Source: Solibacteraceae bacterium (lineage in GTDB: Bacteria > Acidobacteriota > Terriglobia > Bryobacterales > Bryobacteraceae). From it: 64,000 nt of DNA. Under the pieces are notes generated by a model that had not been told where the DNA came from, made no database searches, and was given only the letters and a program-made list of their open reading frames with translations. Positions 43,526 to 52,052 of the stretch are shown piece after piece. The position numbers and the translations under genes were made by a program. The DNA lies in the NCBI GenBank assembly GCA_021324015.1, contig JAJPJX010000116.1, positions 32,751-96,750 on the forward strand, written 5' to 3'. Within the stretch, counting starts at the first letter, position 1. Each line of letters starts with the position of its first letter.

Positions 43526-44299
43526 ATGCAAATTGAAGGCCAAGTTGTCCTCATCACCGGCGCCTCCGAAGGCATTGGAGCGGCCTGTGCCGCGGCTTTC
43601 CGCAAGCGCGGCGCGCGCCTCTCCCTCACCGCCCGCTCGGAAGACAGGCTGCGAGCCGCCGGCGGCCCGGACGCCCTCGTTACCCCCGGCGATATCACCC
43701 TCCCGGAGACTCGCGAACGGGTCGTCCGCCGCACCTTGGAGCACTACGGCGCCATCGACATTCTGGTCAACAACGCCGGCATGGGCCTGTATACGGCCGC
43801 CTGGCAGGCTTCCGACGAAGACACCCGCCGCCTTTTCGAACTCAACGTCTTTGCCCCTCTGGCCCTCTCCCGCCTGGTCATTCCCCACATGCGCGAGCGC
43901 CGCCGCGGCATGATCGTGAACATCGGCTCCATGGCCGGAAAAATGACCCTCCCCTGGTTCACGCTCTATAGCGTCACCAAGTACGCTCTGGGCTCGCTCA
44001 CCGAGGGACTCCGCATGGAGCTGCTGGCCGATGGGGTCCACGCCATGCTGGTCTGCCCGGCGTACGTGAAAACCAGCTTTCAGAAACACGCCATGGGCAG
44101 CCGCCCCCCAGCCAAGGTCGTCAAAGGGAAGAACTTCGCCATCTCCGCCGAGGAGTGCGCCGCCGACGTAGTGCGCGGCGTCGAGCGCAATGCCCGCACT
44201 GTCGTCACACCCCGCTACGGCTGGATCATCATCGCCGTTGCACGCCTCTTCCCTTCCGTGATGCAATCGCAATTGGCCGGCATCAACCGGCACGTATGA
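43526..44299 (+). CDS. Short-chain dehydrogenase/reductase (SDR)
   Basis: A 257-residue classical SDR: TGASEGIG (about 11-18), NNAGMG (about 81), catalytic serine in IGSMAGK and YSVTKYA with the catalytic Tyr and Lys (about 151). The C-terminal part has a hydrophobic helix (WIIIAVARLFPSV), as in membrane-associated members such as DhrS-type reductases. Substrate unknown. Its stop overlaps the shikimate kinase ATG (ATGA). Confidence 0.88.
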   Translation: MQIEGQVVLITGASEGIGAACAAAFRKRGARLSLTARSEDRLRAAGGPDALVTPGDITLPETRERVVRRTLEHYGAIDILVNNAGMGLYTAAWQASDEDTRRLFELNVFAPLALSRLVIPHMRERRRGMIVNIGSMAGKMTLPWFTLYSVTKYALGSLTEGLRMELLADGVHAMLVCPAYVKTSFQKHAMGSRPPAKVVKGKNFAISAEECAADVVRGVERNARTVVTPRYGWIIIAVARLFPSVMQSQLAGINRHV

Positions 44300-44823
44300 T
44301 TCTCAAGCTCAAGCGCACCCCCGGCATCTACCTGGTGGGCTTCATGGGTTCCGGAAAAAGCACCATTGGCCGGCTGCTGGCCGACCGCCTGGGCTGGGAC
44401 TTCGTGGACCTCGATGAGGTCATTGAAGCCCAGGAAAACATGGCCATCTGCGAGATCTTCGAAAGCCGCGGCGAAGCCGAATTCCGGCGCCTCGAAGCCG
44501 CGGCCATCCACGCCCGCGTGCGCCAGATTGAACGCGGCTCCCCCAGCGTGCTGGCGCTCGGCGGAGGAGCCTTCATCCAGCCCGGCATTTTTGATCTCGT
44601 GCAGGAGCACGGCATCACCGTCTGGCTGGACTGCCCCTTCCACATCGTGGAGCGCCGCGTCCAACAAGCCACCCACCGGCCCCTGGCGCGCGATCCCCAA
44701 ATCTTCCGGCAACTGTTCGACGCCCGCCTGGAGGGCTACCGCCGCGCCCACTACCACATCCCGATCCAAAGCGATGACCCCGAAGACGCCGTCAACGCTA
44801 TCCTCCGCCTCCCGCTCTTCTAG
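44296..44823 (+). CDS. aroK: Shikimate kinase
   Basis: A 175-residue protein. Walker A is GFMGSGKST, the shikimate/Mg site DLDEVIE, substrate residues are in SRGEAEFRRLE, LALGGGAF forms the third site and RPLARD the lid. It phosphorylates shikimate in the aromatic amino acid pathway. It overlaps the upstream SDR by 4 bases. No other aro gene is in the window. Confidence 0.92.
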   Translation: MILKLKRTPGIYLVGFMGSGKSTIGRLLADRLGWDFVDLDEVIEAQENMAICEIFESRGEAEFRRLEAAAIHARVRQIERGSPSVLALGGGAFIQPGIFDLVQEHGITVWLDCPFHIVERRVQQATHRPLARDPQIFRQLFDARLEGYRRAHYHIPIQSDDPEDAVNAILRLPLF

Positions 44824-46135
44824 CGGCCGCTCCCACGAAGCCGCCCTGCGCCGCCACGCCCGTGCCATCTTCCAATCCGCCCTCCGCGCCGCCGATCCCT
44901 TCTCCGCCGTCGAGCGCCGTCTCCGTTCCGCGGACTTCTCCCACTTCCGCCATATCTACGTGCTGGGCGCCGGCAAGGCCGGCGCCTCCATGGCCCGCGC
45001 CGTCGAGCGGGTCCTCGGGCGCCGGATCACCGCCGGGCTGCTCAACGTCAAATACGGCCACGTCTCCCCGCTGCGCCATATCGAGCTCAACGAGTGCGGC
45101 CACCCCGTGCCGGATGCCGCCGGCGTCTCCGGCGCCGAACGCATCGCCGCCCTGGCCTCCCAGGCCGGCAACGACGACCTGGTCCTCTGCCTGATCTCCG
45201 GCGGCGCCTCCGCGCTCCTGCCCCTGCCCGCCGGCCCGGTCATTCTCGAGGAGAAGCAGGCCACCACCCGCCTGCTGCTCGCCTGCGGCGCCAACATCCA
45301 CGAGATCAACGCCGTCCGCAAGCACATCTCCCGCATCAAGGGCGGCCAGCTTGCCCGCCTGGCGCATCCCGCCGCCGTCAGGTCGCTCCTGCTCTCCGAT
45401 GTCATCGGCGATAACCTCGATGTCATCGGCTCCGGTCCCACGGCGCCCGACGCCTCCACTTTCCGCTCCGCCTGGGACATCCTGGCCAAATACGATCTCT
45501 GCGAGCGTGTGCCGGCCTCCGTCCGCGCCCGCCTCGAACAGGGATTGCGCGGCGAAATTCCCGAAACCCCCAAGCCCGCCGACCCGGTCTTCACCCGCGT
45601 CCGCAACCACGTTGTCGGCAGCAACCGCCTGGCCGTGGACGCCGCCGCCGCCCGCGCCCGCGAACGCGGCTTCCGTACCCTGGTGCTCTCCACCTTCATC
45701 GAGGGCGAGACCCGCGATGTCGCGCGCATGCACGCCGCCATCGCTCGCGAAATCTGCTCTTCCGGCCGCCCCCTCAAGCCGCCTGCCTGCCTCATCAGCG
45801 GCGGCGAAACCACCGTCACGCTGCGCGGCTCCGGCCTGGGCGGCCGCAATCAGGAATTCGTCCTGGCTGCCGCCATCGATATCGCCGGCCTGCCCGACGT
45901 CGTCGTCCTCAGCGCCGGCACGGACGGCACCGACGGCCCCACCGACGCCGCAGGGGCCATCGCCGACGGCCGCACCCTCGCCCGCCGCCCCGAAGCTCCC
46001 GCCTTCCTCGCCGCCAACGATTCCTACCACTACTTCCAGTCTCTTGGCGACCTCATCCTCACCGGCCCCACCCACACCAACGTCATGGATGTGCGCATCG
46101 TCCTGGTGGGACCCGCCCCGGCCCGTCGCGCATAA
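44774..46135 (+). CDS. Glycerate 2-kinase (MOFRL family)
   Basis: About 453 residues. Family blocks are YVLGAGKAGASMARAVE, CLISGGASALLPLPAGP, LLSDVIGDNLDVIGSGPTAPD, ISGGETTVTLRGSGLGGRNQ and AGTDGTDGPTDAAGA; the last two belong to the MOFRL domain. It phosphorylates glycerate at C2, feeding sugar-acid or serine-cycle carbon to glycolysis. The start is uncertain: the ATG at 44774 lies inside the aroK 3' end (50-base overlap), and the family core begins only near residue 30. Confidence 0.88.
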   Translation: MTPKTPSTLSSASRSSSGRSHEAALRRHARAIFQSALRAADPFSAVERRLRSADFSHFRHIYVLGAGKAGASMARAVERVLGRRITAGLLNVKYGHVSPLRHIELNECGHPVPDAAGVSGAERIAALASQAGNDDLVLCLISGGASALLPLPAGPVILEEKQATTRLLLACGANIHEINAVRKHISRIKGGQLARLAHPAAVRSLLLSDVIGDNLDVIGSGPTAPDASTFRSAWDILAKYDLCERVPASVRARLEQGLRGEIPETPKPADPVFTRVRNHVVGSNRLAVDAAAARARERGFRTLVLSTFIEGETRDVARMHAAIAREICSSGRPLKPPACLISGGETTVTLRGSGLGGRNQEFVLAAAIDIAGLPDVVVLSAGTDGTDGPTDAAGAIADGRTLARRPEAPAFLAANDSYHYFQSLGDLILTGPTHTNVMDVRIVLVGPAPARRA

Positions 46136-46500
46136 TGGAACCCATGGGCTTCTGGCGCAAAGAGGTCATCGACCCCGCCCTCGACCACGAGACCGCCCGG
46201 CACATCCGCGAGCAGTTGGAATGGATCGCCCGCGAGCCTGCCAACGCCCGGCCCTACTACCATCTGGCGCAGCTTTACCGGGTGCAGGGGAAACAGGACG
46301 AAGCCCTCGCCTTGCTGCTCGAAGCCGTTTGCCTGGACGCCTCTCTCGCCCCGGCCCACGTCGCGCTGGCCGAAATCTACGCCGTGCGCGCCGACTATCC
46401 CGCCGCCTGGCGTCACGCCCGCGCGGCTCAACAGCACGGCGACCCGCAAGCCGTCGCCCTGCTCAGCCGACACGGAATATGCGAATCCACTGGCTCGTAA
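46135..46500 (+). CDS. Small TPR-repeat protein
   Basis: A 121-residue protein. Two or three tetratricopeptide-like helical repeats are visible (ARPYYHLAQLYRVQGKQDEA, LAPAHVALAEIYAVRADYPA). There is no signal peptide. It overlaps the upstream stop by one base and the next gene start by 22 bases. Probably a protein-protein adaptor; partner unknown. Confidence 0.78.
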   Translation: MEPMGFWRKEVIDPALDHETARHIREQLEWIAREPANARPYYHLAQLYRVQGKQDEALALLLEAVCLDASLAPAHVALAEIYAVRADYPAAWRHARAAQQHGDPQAVALLSRHGICESTGS

Positions 46501-47456
46501 TCGGTATCGGTGACATCACCACGAAACGCGTCCTCCCGGCCATCCAGGCCGAGCCTCGCAGCGAACTATTTGGCATCGTCACGCGGGATCCCGCCAAGGC
46601 CGCGCCCTACCCCGCGCGCACCTGGACCTGCCTGGAGGAGGCCCTCCAGGACCCCGCCATTGACGCCGTCTACGTGGCCACGCCCGTCTATCTGCACCAC
46701 CCCCAGACCATCGCCGCGCTGCGCGCCGGAAAACACGTGCTCTGCGAAAAGCCCGTGGCGTTGGATTACGCCCAGGCCCGCGAGATGGTCGAAACCGCCC
46801 GCGCCTGCGGCCGCACCCTGGGCATCGCTTACTACCGCCGCATGTATCCCAAGCTCCAGCGCGCCCGCGCGCTGCTCGCCGCAGGGGTGATCGGCCGCCC
46901 GGTGCTGGCCGAAATCAACTGCCACGATTGGTTCAACGACGAAGACGGCCGGCGCTCCTGGCTGCTCGACCCCACCAAGTCCGGCGGCGGCCCCCTCTAC
47001 GACATCGCCTCCCACCGTATCGACGTCCTCAACTTCCTGTTCGGGCGCCCCACCGCCGTCTCCTGCCACCGCTCCAACGTCGTGCACCGGAATCCCGTGG
47101 AAGACTCCGCCACCCTGCTGATCGAATACGAAAACCAGGCCCGCGGCGTCGTGGATGTGCGCTGGCACTCCCGCGTCTCCCGCGACGAGTTCCGCATCGT
47201 CGGACCCGAAGGCGCCATGCTCCTCACGCCCCTCAGCGGCCCCGAACTGGTCTACCCCGGAGGCGCCGAAAACCTCCCCCGCCACGCCAACCTGCACTAC
47301 CCCTGCGTCGAAAACTTCGTCTCCGCCGTCCTCGACGGAACCCACCTCTACTCCAGCGGAGAATCCGCCATCTGGACCGACTGGGTCACCCAACAAGCCC
47401 TCGCGCACTCCCAAACGCGACCCCTGGACCCGAAAACCCCCATTCCGCTATCCTGA
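46479..47456 (+). CDS. Gfo/Idh/MocA-family oxidoreductase
   Basis: A 325-residue NAD(P)-dependent oxidoreductase. The Rossmann start is VIGIGDITTKRVLPA, the catalytic Lys is in the EKP motif CEKPVALD (about residue 91), and the C-terminal dimerization domain has GGGPLYDIASHRIDVLNFLFG. Members oxidize or reduce sugars and inositols. The ATG at 46479 is chosen because the Rossmann fold begins at residue 6. Specific substrate unknown. Confidence 0.9.
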   Translation: MRIHWLVIGIGDITTKRVLPAIQAEPRSELFGIVTRDPAKAAPYPARTWTCLEEALQDPAIDAVYVATPVYLHHPQTIAALRAGKHVLCEKPVALDYAQAREMVETARACGRTLGIAYYRRMYPKLQRARALLAAGVIGRPVLAEINCHDWFNDEDGRRSWLLDPTKSGGGPLYDIASHRIDVLNFLFGRPTAVSCHRSNVVHRNPVEDSATLLIEYENQARGVVDVRWHSRVSRDEFRIVGPEGAMLLTPLSGPELVYPGGAENLPRHANLHYPCVENFVSAVLDGTHLYSSGESAIWTDWVTQQALAHSQTRPLDPKTPIPLS

Positions 47457-47465
47457 ATCGGCATC

Positions 47466-47819
47466 GTGTTACGCATCCGCCCCGAACAACTCGCGGTCCT
47501 CTCCCAGGTGGAGATGCGCAAGTTTGAAGACTGGACGCTCGCGCACCTCCAGCGATTCTTCCCGCGCCAGTGCGCCCGCGCCGGGGAGCCGCAGCTCCGC
47601 AAGTGGGTCCGCCATGGCGTCCGGCGCGCTTCCATCTACGGCATCACCGCCAAAAAGGACGTTTGCAAATACATCGACGTGATGATGGTGCTCGGCCCGG
47701 ATTTCGACGCTGACCCGAAATTTCCTTGGGCCCCCGGCATTCTTGCCGGATCCGGCAGCCCGGATGCCCGTATGCGGGCGCTCCTCCAGGCAGCGCAGAA
47801 CCACCTGAAGCAAACGTAA
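47466..47819 (+). CDS. Small conserved protein of a type seen near secretion-effector genes
   Basis: A 117-residue protein, start GTG. Core features are a helical N-terminus (EMRKFEDWTLAHLQRFFP), YGITAKKDVCKYIDVMMVLG and PDFDADPKFPWA. From memory, proteins with this layout occur beside PAAR, DUF4123 or Rhs genes in type VI secretion-linked loci; no search was possible. It ends five bases before the Pro-rich putative effector gene, and a DUF4123 gene lies 4 kb away, in line with that context. Its own function is unknown. Confidence 0.65.
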   Translation: MLRIRPEQLAVLSQVEMRKFEDWTLAHLQRFFPRQCARAGEPQLRKWVRHGVRRASIYGITAKKDVCKYIDVMMVLGPDFDADPKFPWAPGILAGSGSPDARMRALLQAAQNHLKQT

Positions 47820-47823
47820 CGGC

Positions 47824-48066
47824 ATGCCGCCCACGCCCACCCCCGCACCCACGCCCACGCCGGCCCCCACCCCCGCTCCCACGCCGGCACCCACACCAGC
47901 GCCCACCGCTGCACCCACGCCTACCCCCACCGCCGCACCCGCACCAGCGCCCACCGCCGCACCCGCGCCTGCCCCCACCGCTGCGCCCACCCCGGCGCCA
48001 ACGGTGGCCCCTACTCCGGCCCCAACCTCTGCGCCGGCCCCCACTCCCACGCCCGCGCCGGCGGAA
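47824..48066 (+). repeat. Low-complexity CCNACNCCNGCN tandem repeat inside the putative effector gene
   Basis: About 240 bases of near-identical Pro-Thr-Pro-Ala/Ala-Pro-Thr codons, highly GC-rich and nearly free of T on this strand. It is prone to slippage and to copy-number variation between strains, which would change stalk length without shifting the frame when whole units are lost. Confidence 0.85.
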
Positions 48067-49572
48067 GCCCTCGCCTCCGCCTCCTCCGACGCCGAAAGCG
48101 CCGGCGAAGGCGCGGCCGGAGATCCCGTGCATGAATGCTCTGCGGCCCCCGCGCCCCCGGTTTCTCCGCCACCCCCGCCGGTTCCCGGCAACCTGGTCGT
48201 CACCGTCATCGACGATGGCGACGGCAGCAAAGTCACCGGTATCACCGTGCAGATCCAGGGGCCGCAGAACAGCAGCGCCCCTACCGATGGCTCCGGCCAG
48301 GCCTCCTTCCGCGGCATCCCTACGGGCCCCTACACCATCACTCACAGCGATCCCTGCTTCACCTCCGCCACCACCAACGCCACCGTGCAGCCCGCCCAGA
48401 CGGCCACCGCTGACCTGCACGTCCGCCAGATCCATGCCGTCCTTCAGATCAAGGAGCTGACCTACTCGGGAAACAACGTGGTCGAAAAGGACACCACCGG
48501 CAACTTCTCTTCCCCCGAATGGGTGGACGGCCGCGCGCAGGCCGATCAGGCACCGGTCTCCTACAAGCGCGGCCAGAACGTGGCCTTCACGGCCAAGTTC
48601 AAAGTGACCACTGCGCCCTGCCGCGCTGAGGCGGTGGCGGTCAAAGGCTCGGCCACCTTCGGTTCGGCGTCCCTGGAATGGACCGGCACGGTCACCGTGA
48701 ACCCCGGCGACACCGAAGTGTCCGTCTCCCTGACCAGCAATAACCCGCTGCCCAACGCGGTGGGCATCTTCGAAGCCAGTGACATCTCCTGGCAGATGAA
48801 TCCCGTGAGCAAAGGATGGGCCGCCGCCGGCGCCACCCGCAACGTCCTCTACGTCACGCTCGACAACCCCTCCGGCACCCCCAACTACTGGACGCTGCTG
48901 GATGTCTCCTGCCGCGCCGCCCAGGGCGAAACCACCGTCTCCGGCCTCATCAGCAAAGGTTTCTCCGGCCTCACGGGCCGCGCCATCTCCCGTAAGCGCG
49001 ACGGCCACGATCTCACCTACTGGAATCCCGCCAATACCTGCACCGCCACCAACACCGCGTTGCTCCTCGCCGCCGCCAACGGCGCCGGGCAGTGCGGCTC
49101 CTGGGCCGAATTTCTGATCGACATGTACAAAGCCCACGGCATCACCACGGCGGATAAGATCCTGATCGTCCGCACCCAGGCTGCCTTCGCCGCCAGTTCC
49201 GAAGGTTTCCTGGTCAAGCATTGGGTGTTCGATCACCCGCCCGCCTCGGCCGCCAGCGCCTACACCCACTTCGTGCCCCCCCAGTGCCGCACCGGCGTGC
49301 CGCTTCCCGGCCAGCACAACGCCTCTCCTCCTCCGGCCTTTTACAATCACTTCATCGTGCGCGCGGATGGCAAGTTCTGGGATCCTTCGTATGGGGCCGG
49401 CCCCTTCGCCGATCAGAAAGCGTGGGAAAACGCGGCCATCGACGGTCTGTTTCGCGATCCGCCCGCCGCCGCGCCGCCCGGCACCACCTTGCAAACCGGC
49501 TTCGATAAGAGTCTCAATGCGAACACCAATATCCTGGAGTTCTGGAACCTGACCACCAATACGAAAATCTGA
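47824..49572 (+). CDS. Putative effector: Pro/Thr/Ala stalk, Cna-B-like domain and papain/transglutaminase-like domain
   Basis: A 582-residue protein with no signal peptide. Residues 1-80 are almost pure PTPAP/APTAAP repeats. Residues about 121-190 resemble a Cna_B/SpaA-like beta-sandwich (NLVVTVIDDGDGSKVTG, GIPTGPYTITHSD). The C-terminal part has GQCGSWAEFLIDMYKAHGI (Cys about 423), NHFIV (His about 507) and FWDPSYG (Asp about 519), the Cys-His-Asp order of papain/transglutaminase-fold enzymes. It may cleave or crosslink proteins or peptidoglycan peptides. The lack of a signal peptide and the linked DUF4123 gene suggest delivery by a contractile injection system. Alternative: a large surface protein exported another way. 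No strong ribosome binding site precedes the ATG. Confidence 0.7.
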   Translation: MPPTPTPAPTPTPAPTPAPTPAPTPAPTAAPTPTPTAAPAPAPTAAPAPAPTAAPTPAPTVAPTPAPTSAPAPTPTPAPAEALASASSDAESAGEGAAGDPVHECSAAPAPPVSPPPPPVPGNLVVTVIDDGDGSKVTGITVQIQGPQNSSAPTDGSGQASFRGIPTGPYTITHSDPCFTSATTNATVQPAQTATADLHVRQIHAVLQIKELTYSGNNVVEKDTTGNFSSPEWVDGRAQADQAPVSYKRGQNVAFTAKFKVTTAPCRAEAVAVKGSATFGSASLEWTGTVTVNPGDTEVSVSLTSNNPLPNAVGIFEASDISWQMNPVSKGWAAAGATRNVLYVTLDNPSGTPNYWTLLDVSCRAAQGETTVSGLISKGFSGLTGRAISRKRDGHDLTYWNPANTCTATNTALLLAAANGAGQCGSWAEFLIDMYKAHGITTADKILIVRTQAAFAASSEGFLVKHWVFDHPPASAASAYTHFVPPQCRTGVPLPGQHNASPPPAFYNHFIVRADGKFWDPSYGAGPFADQKAWENAAIDGLFRDPPAAAPPGTTLQTGFDKSLNANTNILEFWNLTTNTKI

Positions 49573-49593
49573 TGAGCGGCAAACGAGGCAATC

Positions 49594-50568
49594 GTGAGAG
49601 TAGGAACGGGCGGCATTCCACGCGGCATCACGGTTCTCCTGCTCTTCGTGGGAGTGGGCTGTACCATGGCTGAAATGCAAAAAATCCAGTTCACCCGGGT
49701 GCCCGGCGAGGCCCCTGCGGCGGACTCTCTGCGCTTGATGCGCGACAAAGGCGGGGTCCTGCTGGTCGTCTCCCGGACCACCCCCACCCCGCCATTGGGT
49801 GCGAACACCGTGTTCTCGGCCTTCGCGCCCGCCTCTCCCGGCGCTCCCTGGAGCGTGCTCGCCCAGGTGCATGAGGTGGTGCCGGCACAGCCCGCCTGGG
49901 ACGTGGCTGCCGGTCCCGATGGCCGCCCCGAAATCGTCTACGAGAAGCCCGGCGGCGCCATCAATGCCCTCATCCTGCGCAACGCGGCGGGCGAGACCCA
50001 GCCCGTCTCCGCGGCGTATCCTCTCCAGAGTTTCTCGGCCCCGCGCTTCGCCCGGCCCTCCGGCGTGCCGCCGGCATGGCTCACGGCCATCGCCGACAAC
50101 CGCACCTGCGTGGCTTTCCCGCCCGCGGGCTCTGCCGCTTACCACAGCCTGGGCGAGTGCGCCGAGGGCCTCCTGGTTAAAACCGGCGTGGGTTTCGTGT
50201 ATCTCTGCAAGACCCGCGTGCCGGGCCCCGTGCGTGGCAATCTCCTCTCGCCCGGCCGCATTCACATCGCCGCCCTGGACGCCGAACTGCGCCCCGCCGG
50301 ACCGCCCGTGCAACTCTTCGGCGGCATCGTCTACGAGTTCGATGCGGATATCATCCAGGGCCGCCTGGTCGTCCTCGCCACTACGCCCAAAGGCGTCATG
50401 ATCGCCGCCGGGCCGGCGCAAGGCCAGGCCACCAGGCTGACCAGCCTCGAGCACGCACTCCCCGTGGCCCTCACGAGTCCCGCCATTGTGGCCGGTCCGC
50501 CGGGCAAGGCGTATCTCGCCGCGCTCGACGCGGCGCGCGTGGTGACCGCGGAAATCCCCGTTCCATGA
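49594..50568 (+). CDS. Secreted protein of unknown function next to the putative effector
   Basis: A 324-residue protein from a GTG start, with a hydrophobic leader (ITVLLLFVGVGCTMA) that looks like a signal peptide and possibly a weak lipobox. The mature part has repeated beta-rich segments (WDVAAGPDGRPEIVYEK, LDAELRPAGPPVQLFGG) suggesting a propeller-like fold. No family recognised. Its position directly after the effector-like gene (21 bases) and its export would suit an immunity protein, but this is only inference. It overlaps the glycosyltransferase start by 4 bases. Confidence 0.65.
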   Translation: MRVGTGGIPRGITVLLLFVGVGCTMAEMQKIQFTRVPGEAPAADSLRLMRDKGGVLLVVSRTTPTPPLGANTVFSAFAPASPGAPWSVLAQVHEVVPAQPAWDVAAGPDGRPEIVYEKPGGAINALILRNAAGETQPVSAAYPLQSFSAPRFARPSGVPPAWLTAIADNRTCVAFPPAGSAAYHSLGECAEGLLVKTGVGFVYLCKTRVPGPVRGNLLSPGRIHIAALDAELRPAGPPVQLFGGIVYEFDADIIQGRLVVLATTPKGVMIAAGPAQGQATRLTSLEHALPVALTSPAIVAGPPGKAYLAALDAARVVTAEIPVP

Positions 50569-51488
50569 TTTCCTTCATCGTCACCGCGCGCAACGAATCG
50601 CCGCCCGTCCTCGCCGCCACCATCGACAGCTTGCTGGCCACCAGTGCCGCGCACGCCCGCGAAATCATCCTGGTCGATGACTCGAGCGACCCGCCCGTGG
50701 AACTGGACCGGCCGGATTTGCGCATTCTCCGCAACACCTGGCCCACCGGCGTCGCCCAGTCCCGCCGCTGCGGCGCCGCGCTAGCCTCCGGCGACATCCT
50801 GGTCTTCACCGACGCGCACATGCGCTTCGCGCCCGATTGGCTTGAGCAGATGCTGGCGCACGTGGATTCCGGCGCCCTGCTGTGCGCCTCCTGGTGGGAC
50901 TGGGAGATGACCCGCCCCCTCTGCTACGGCGGCGAGTTCCTCTGGTGCGCGGAACGCGACTACCACGCCGGGCGCACCCCCGGTCTGACCTTCCGGCATC
51001 TCACCCGCTTTCCGGGCGCTGGCGCCGTGGACGTCCCCATGGTGATCGGCGCCTGCTACATGATCCTCCGCTGCGCCTACGACCGGCTGGGCGGCTTCTC
51101 GCCCTTTTTCCGGGTCTGGGGAAAGTCGGAGCAGGATATCTCCGCCCGAGCCTGGATCACCGGCGTGGGAGCCAGATGCGTCACCGGCGCGCGCGTCGCC
51201 CACCTCTCGCGCAAGCAGTTCCCCTACCCGGTGCGGTGGGAGGAGATCGAGTTCAACCAGGCCGCCATGGCCCGCACTGTGTTCGCGGAACCGGTGGCCC
51301 GCCGAATGGAAGAGATGCTGCGGCCCCTGCCGAACGAGGTCGAAACCTGGCTGGCCGAAGCCGACTTCACCGCCTGGCGCGCGCAGGTGCAGTCGCGCCG
51401 CCGCCTCACCGACGCCGAGTTCTTCCGCCGCTTCGTCCCCAACGCCCCGGAGTGCTTCACCCGCGAGGAACCGCCACCTCTCCCGTAG
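50565..51488 (+). CDS. Glycosyltransferase family 2 protein
   Basis: A 307-residue GT-A enzyme. It starts directly with the donor-binding strand (MISFIVTARNES), followed by ILVDDSSDPP and the metal-binding DAHMRF at about residue 85; MVIGACYMILR and WGKSEQDISAR match the acceptor part of GT2/GalNAc-transferase-like proteins. No membrane segment, so it is likely a soluble or peripheral enzyme. Role in this island unknown, perhaps modification of the Thr/Pro-rich stalk protein upstream (speculative). The 3' end overlaps the convergent DUF4123 gene by 32 bases. Confidence 0.85.
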   Translation: MISFIVTARNESPPVLAATIDSLLATSAAHAREIILVDDSSDPPVELDRPDLRILRNTWPTGVAQSRRCGAALASGDILVFTDAHMRFAPDWLEQMLAHVDSGALLCASWWDWEMTRPLCYGGEFLWCAERDYHAGRTPGLTFRHLTRFPGAGAVDVPMVIGACYMILRCAYDRLGGFSPFFRVWGKSEQDISARAWITGVGARCVTGARVAHLSRKQFPYPVRWEEIEFNQAAMARTVFAEPVARRMEEMLRPLPNEVETWLAEADFTAWRAQVQSRRRLTDAEFFRRFVPNAPECFTREEPPPLP

Positions 51489-52017
51489 CCAGCGAGATCT
51501 TCCTCCGCGCCAGCCTCCCATCCTCCCGCCGGAATTCCCACAGCTCCGCCGGGTCCTCGTCTTCCACGTAGAACGCCTCGATCGGCCCGAATACGGTGCG
51601 CAATTCGCTGTCGTTGCAGGTCGGCAGGTACACGCGCCACACGCGCGGGTCGTAGTAGCGGAACAGGAGCTGTTTGCCCCGCGGATCCTGTACCACCAGA
51701 AACGTGCGCAGGTGCCGGCGCAGCCTTTCCACGCTGGTATCGCACTTCAGCACGATCCCCCAGCTTTTGCCCCAGCCCCGCTCCAGCAGTTGGCGCGTGT
51801 AGCGGTCCTCGTACTCCAGTTGCACCAGGTACGGCGCCGCCGGCTCCAGCGCCACGGGAATCGTCCCGCTGTACAGGCAGGAGTACTCCAGGTAGGAATT
51901 CAGCAGCATGCCGAAAATCTGCCGGTCCCGCGCGCCGTCCACGATCATCCACAGGCCGCGCCGCGCGCCCGCCGGCCACAGCAGCTTTTCCAGGTTCGCC
52001 AGGTAAGGGTGAGCCAT
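51457..52017 (-). CDS. DUF4123-domain protein (type VI effector adaptor/chaperone type)
   Basis: About 186 residues. The domain reads GLWMIVDGARDRQIFGMLL, YSCLYSGTIPVALEPAAPYLVQL, GWGKSWGIVLKCD, LFRYYDPRVWRVYLPTC and LRTVFGPIEAFYVE, matching DUF4123 end to end as I recall it. DUF4123 proteins (Tap/Tec) load effectors on VgrG/PAAR spikes. The ATG at 52017 follows GGGAACTG; a TTG at 52056 overlapping the upstream stop would add 13 residues. No VgrG or PAAR gene lies in the window. Confidence 0.82.
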   Translation of the reverse strand: MAHPYLANLEKLLWPAGARRGLWMIVDGARDRQIFGMLLNSYLEYSCLYSGTIPVALEPAAPYLVQLEYEDRYTRQLLERGWGKSWGIVLKCDTSVERLRRHLRTFLVVQDPRGKQLLFRYYDPRVWRVYLPTCNDSELRTVFGPIEAFYVEDEDPAELWEFRREDGRLARRKISLATGEVAVPRG

Positions 52018-52052
52018 CAGTTCCCGGCGGCGACCGCCGCCCCTTTCTTCGC

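Noticed and set aside
47824..48066. CRISPR-like array of short repeats
   Set aside because: The units are in-frame Pro/Thr/Ala codons without spacers, a coding low-complexity repeat.
47644..50454. A 936-codon open frame on the minus strand, very Gly-rich
   Set aside because: Antisense to the effector-like and following genes; the Gly-rich part is the complement of the PTPAP repeat. The plus-strand frames have coherent domains.
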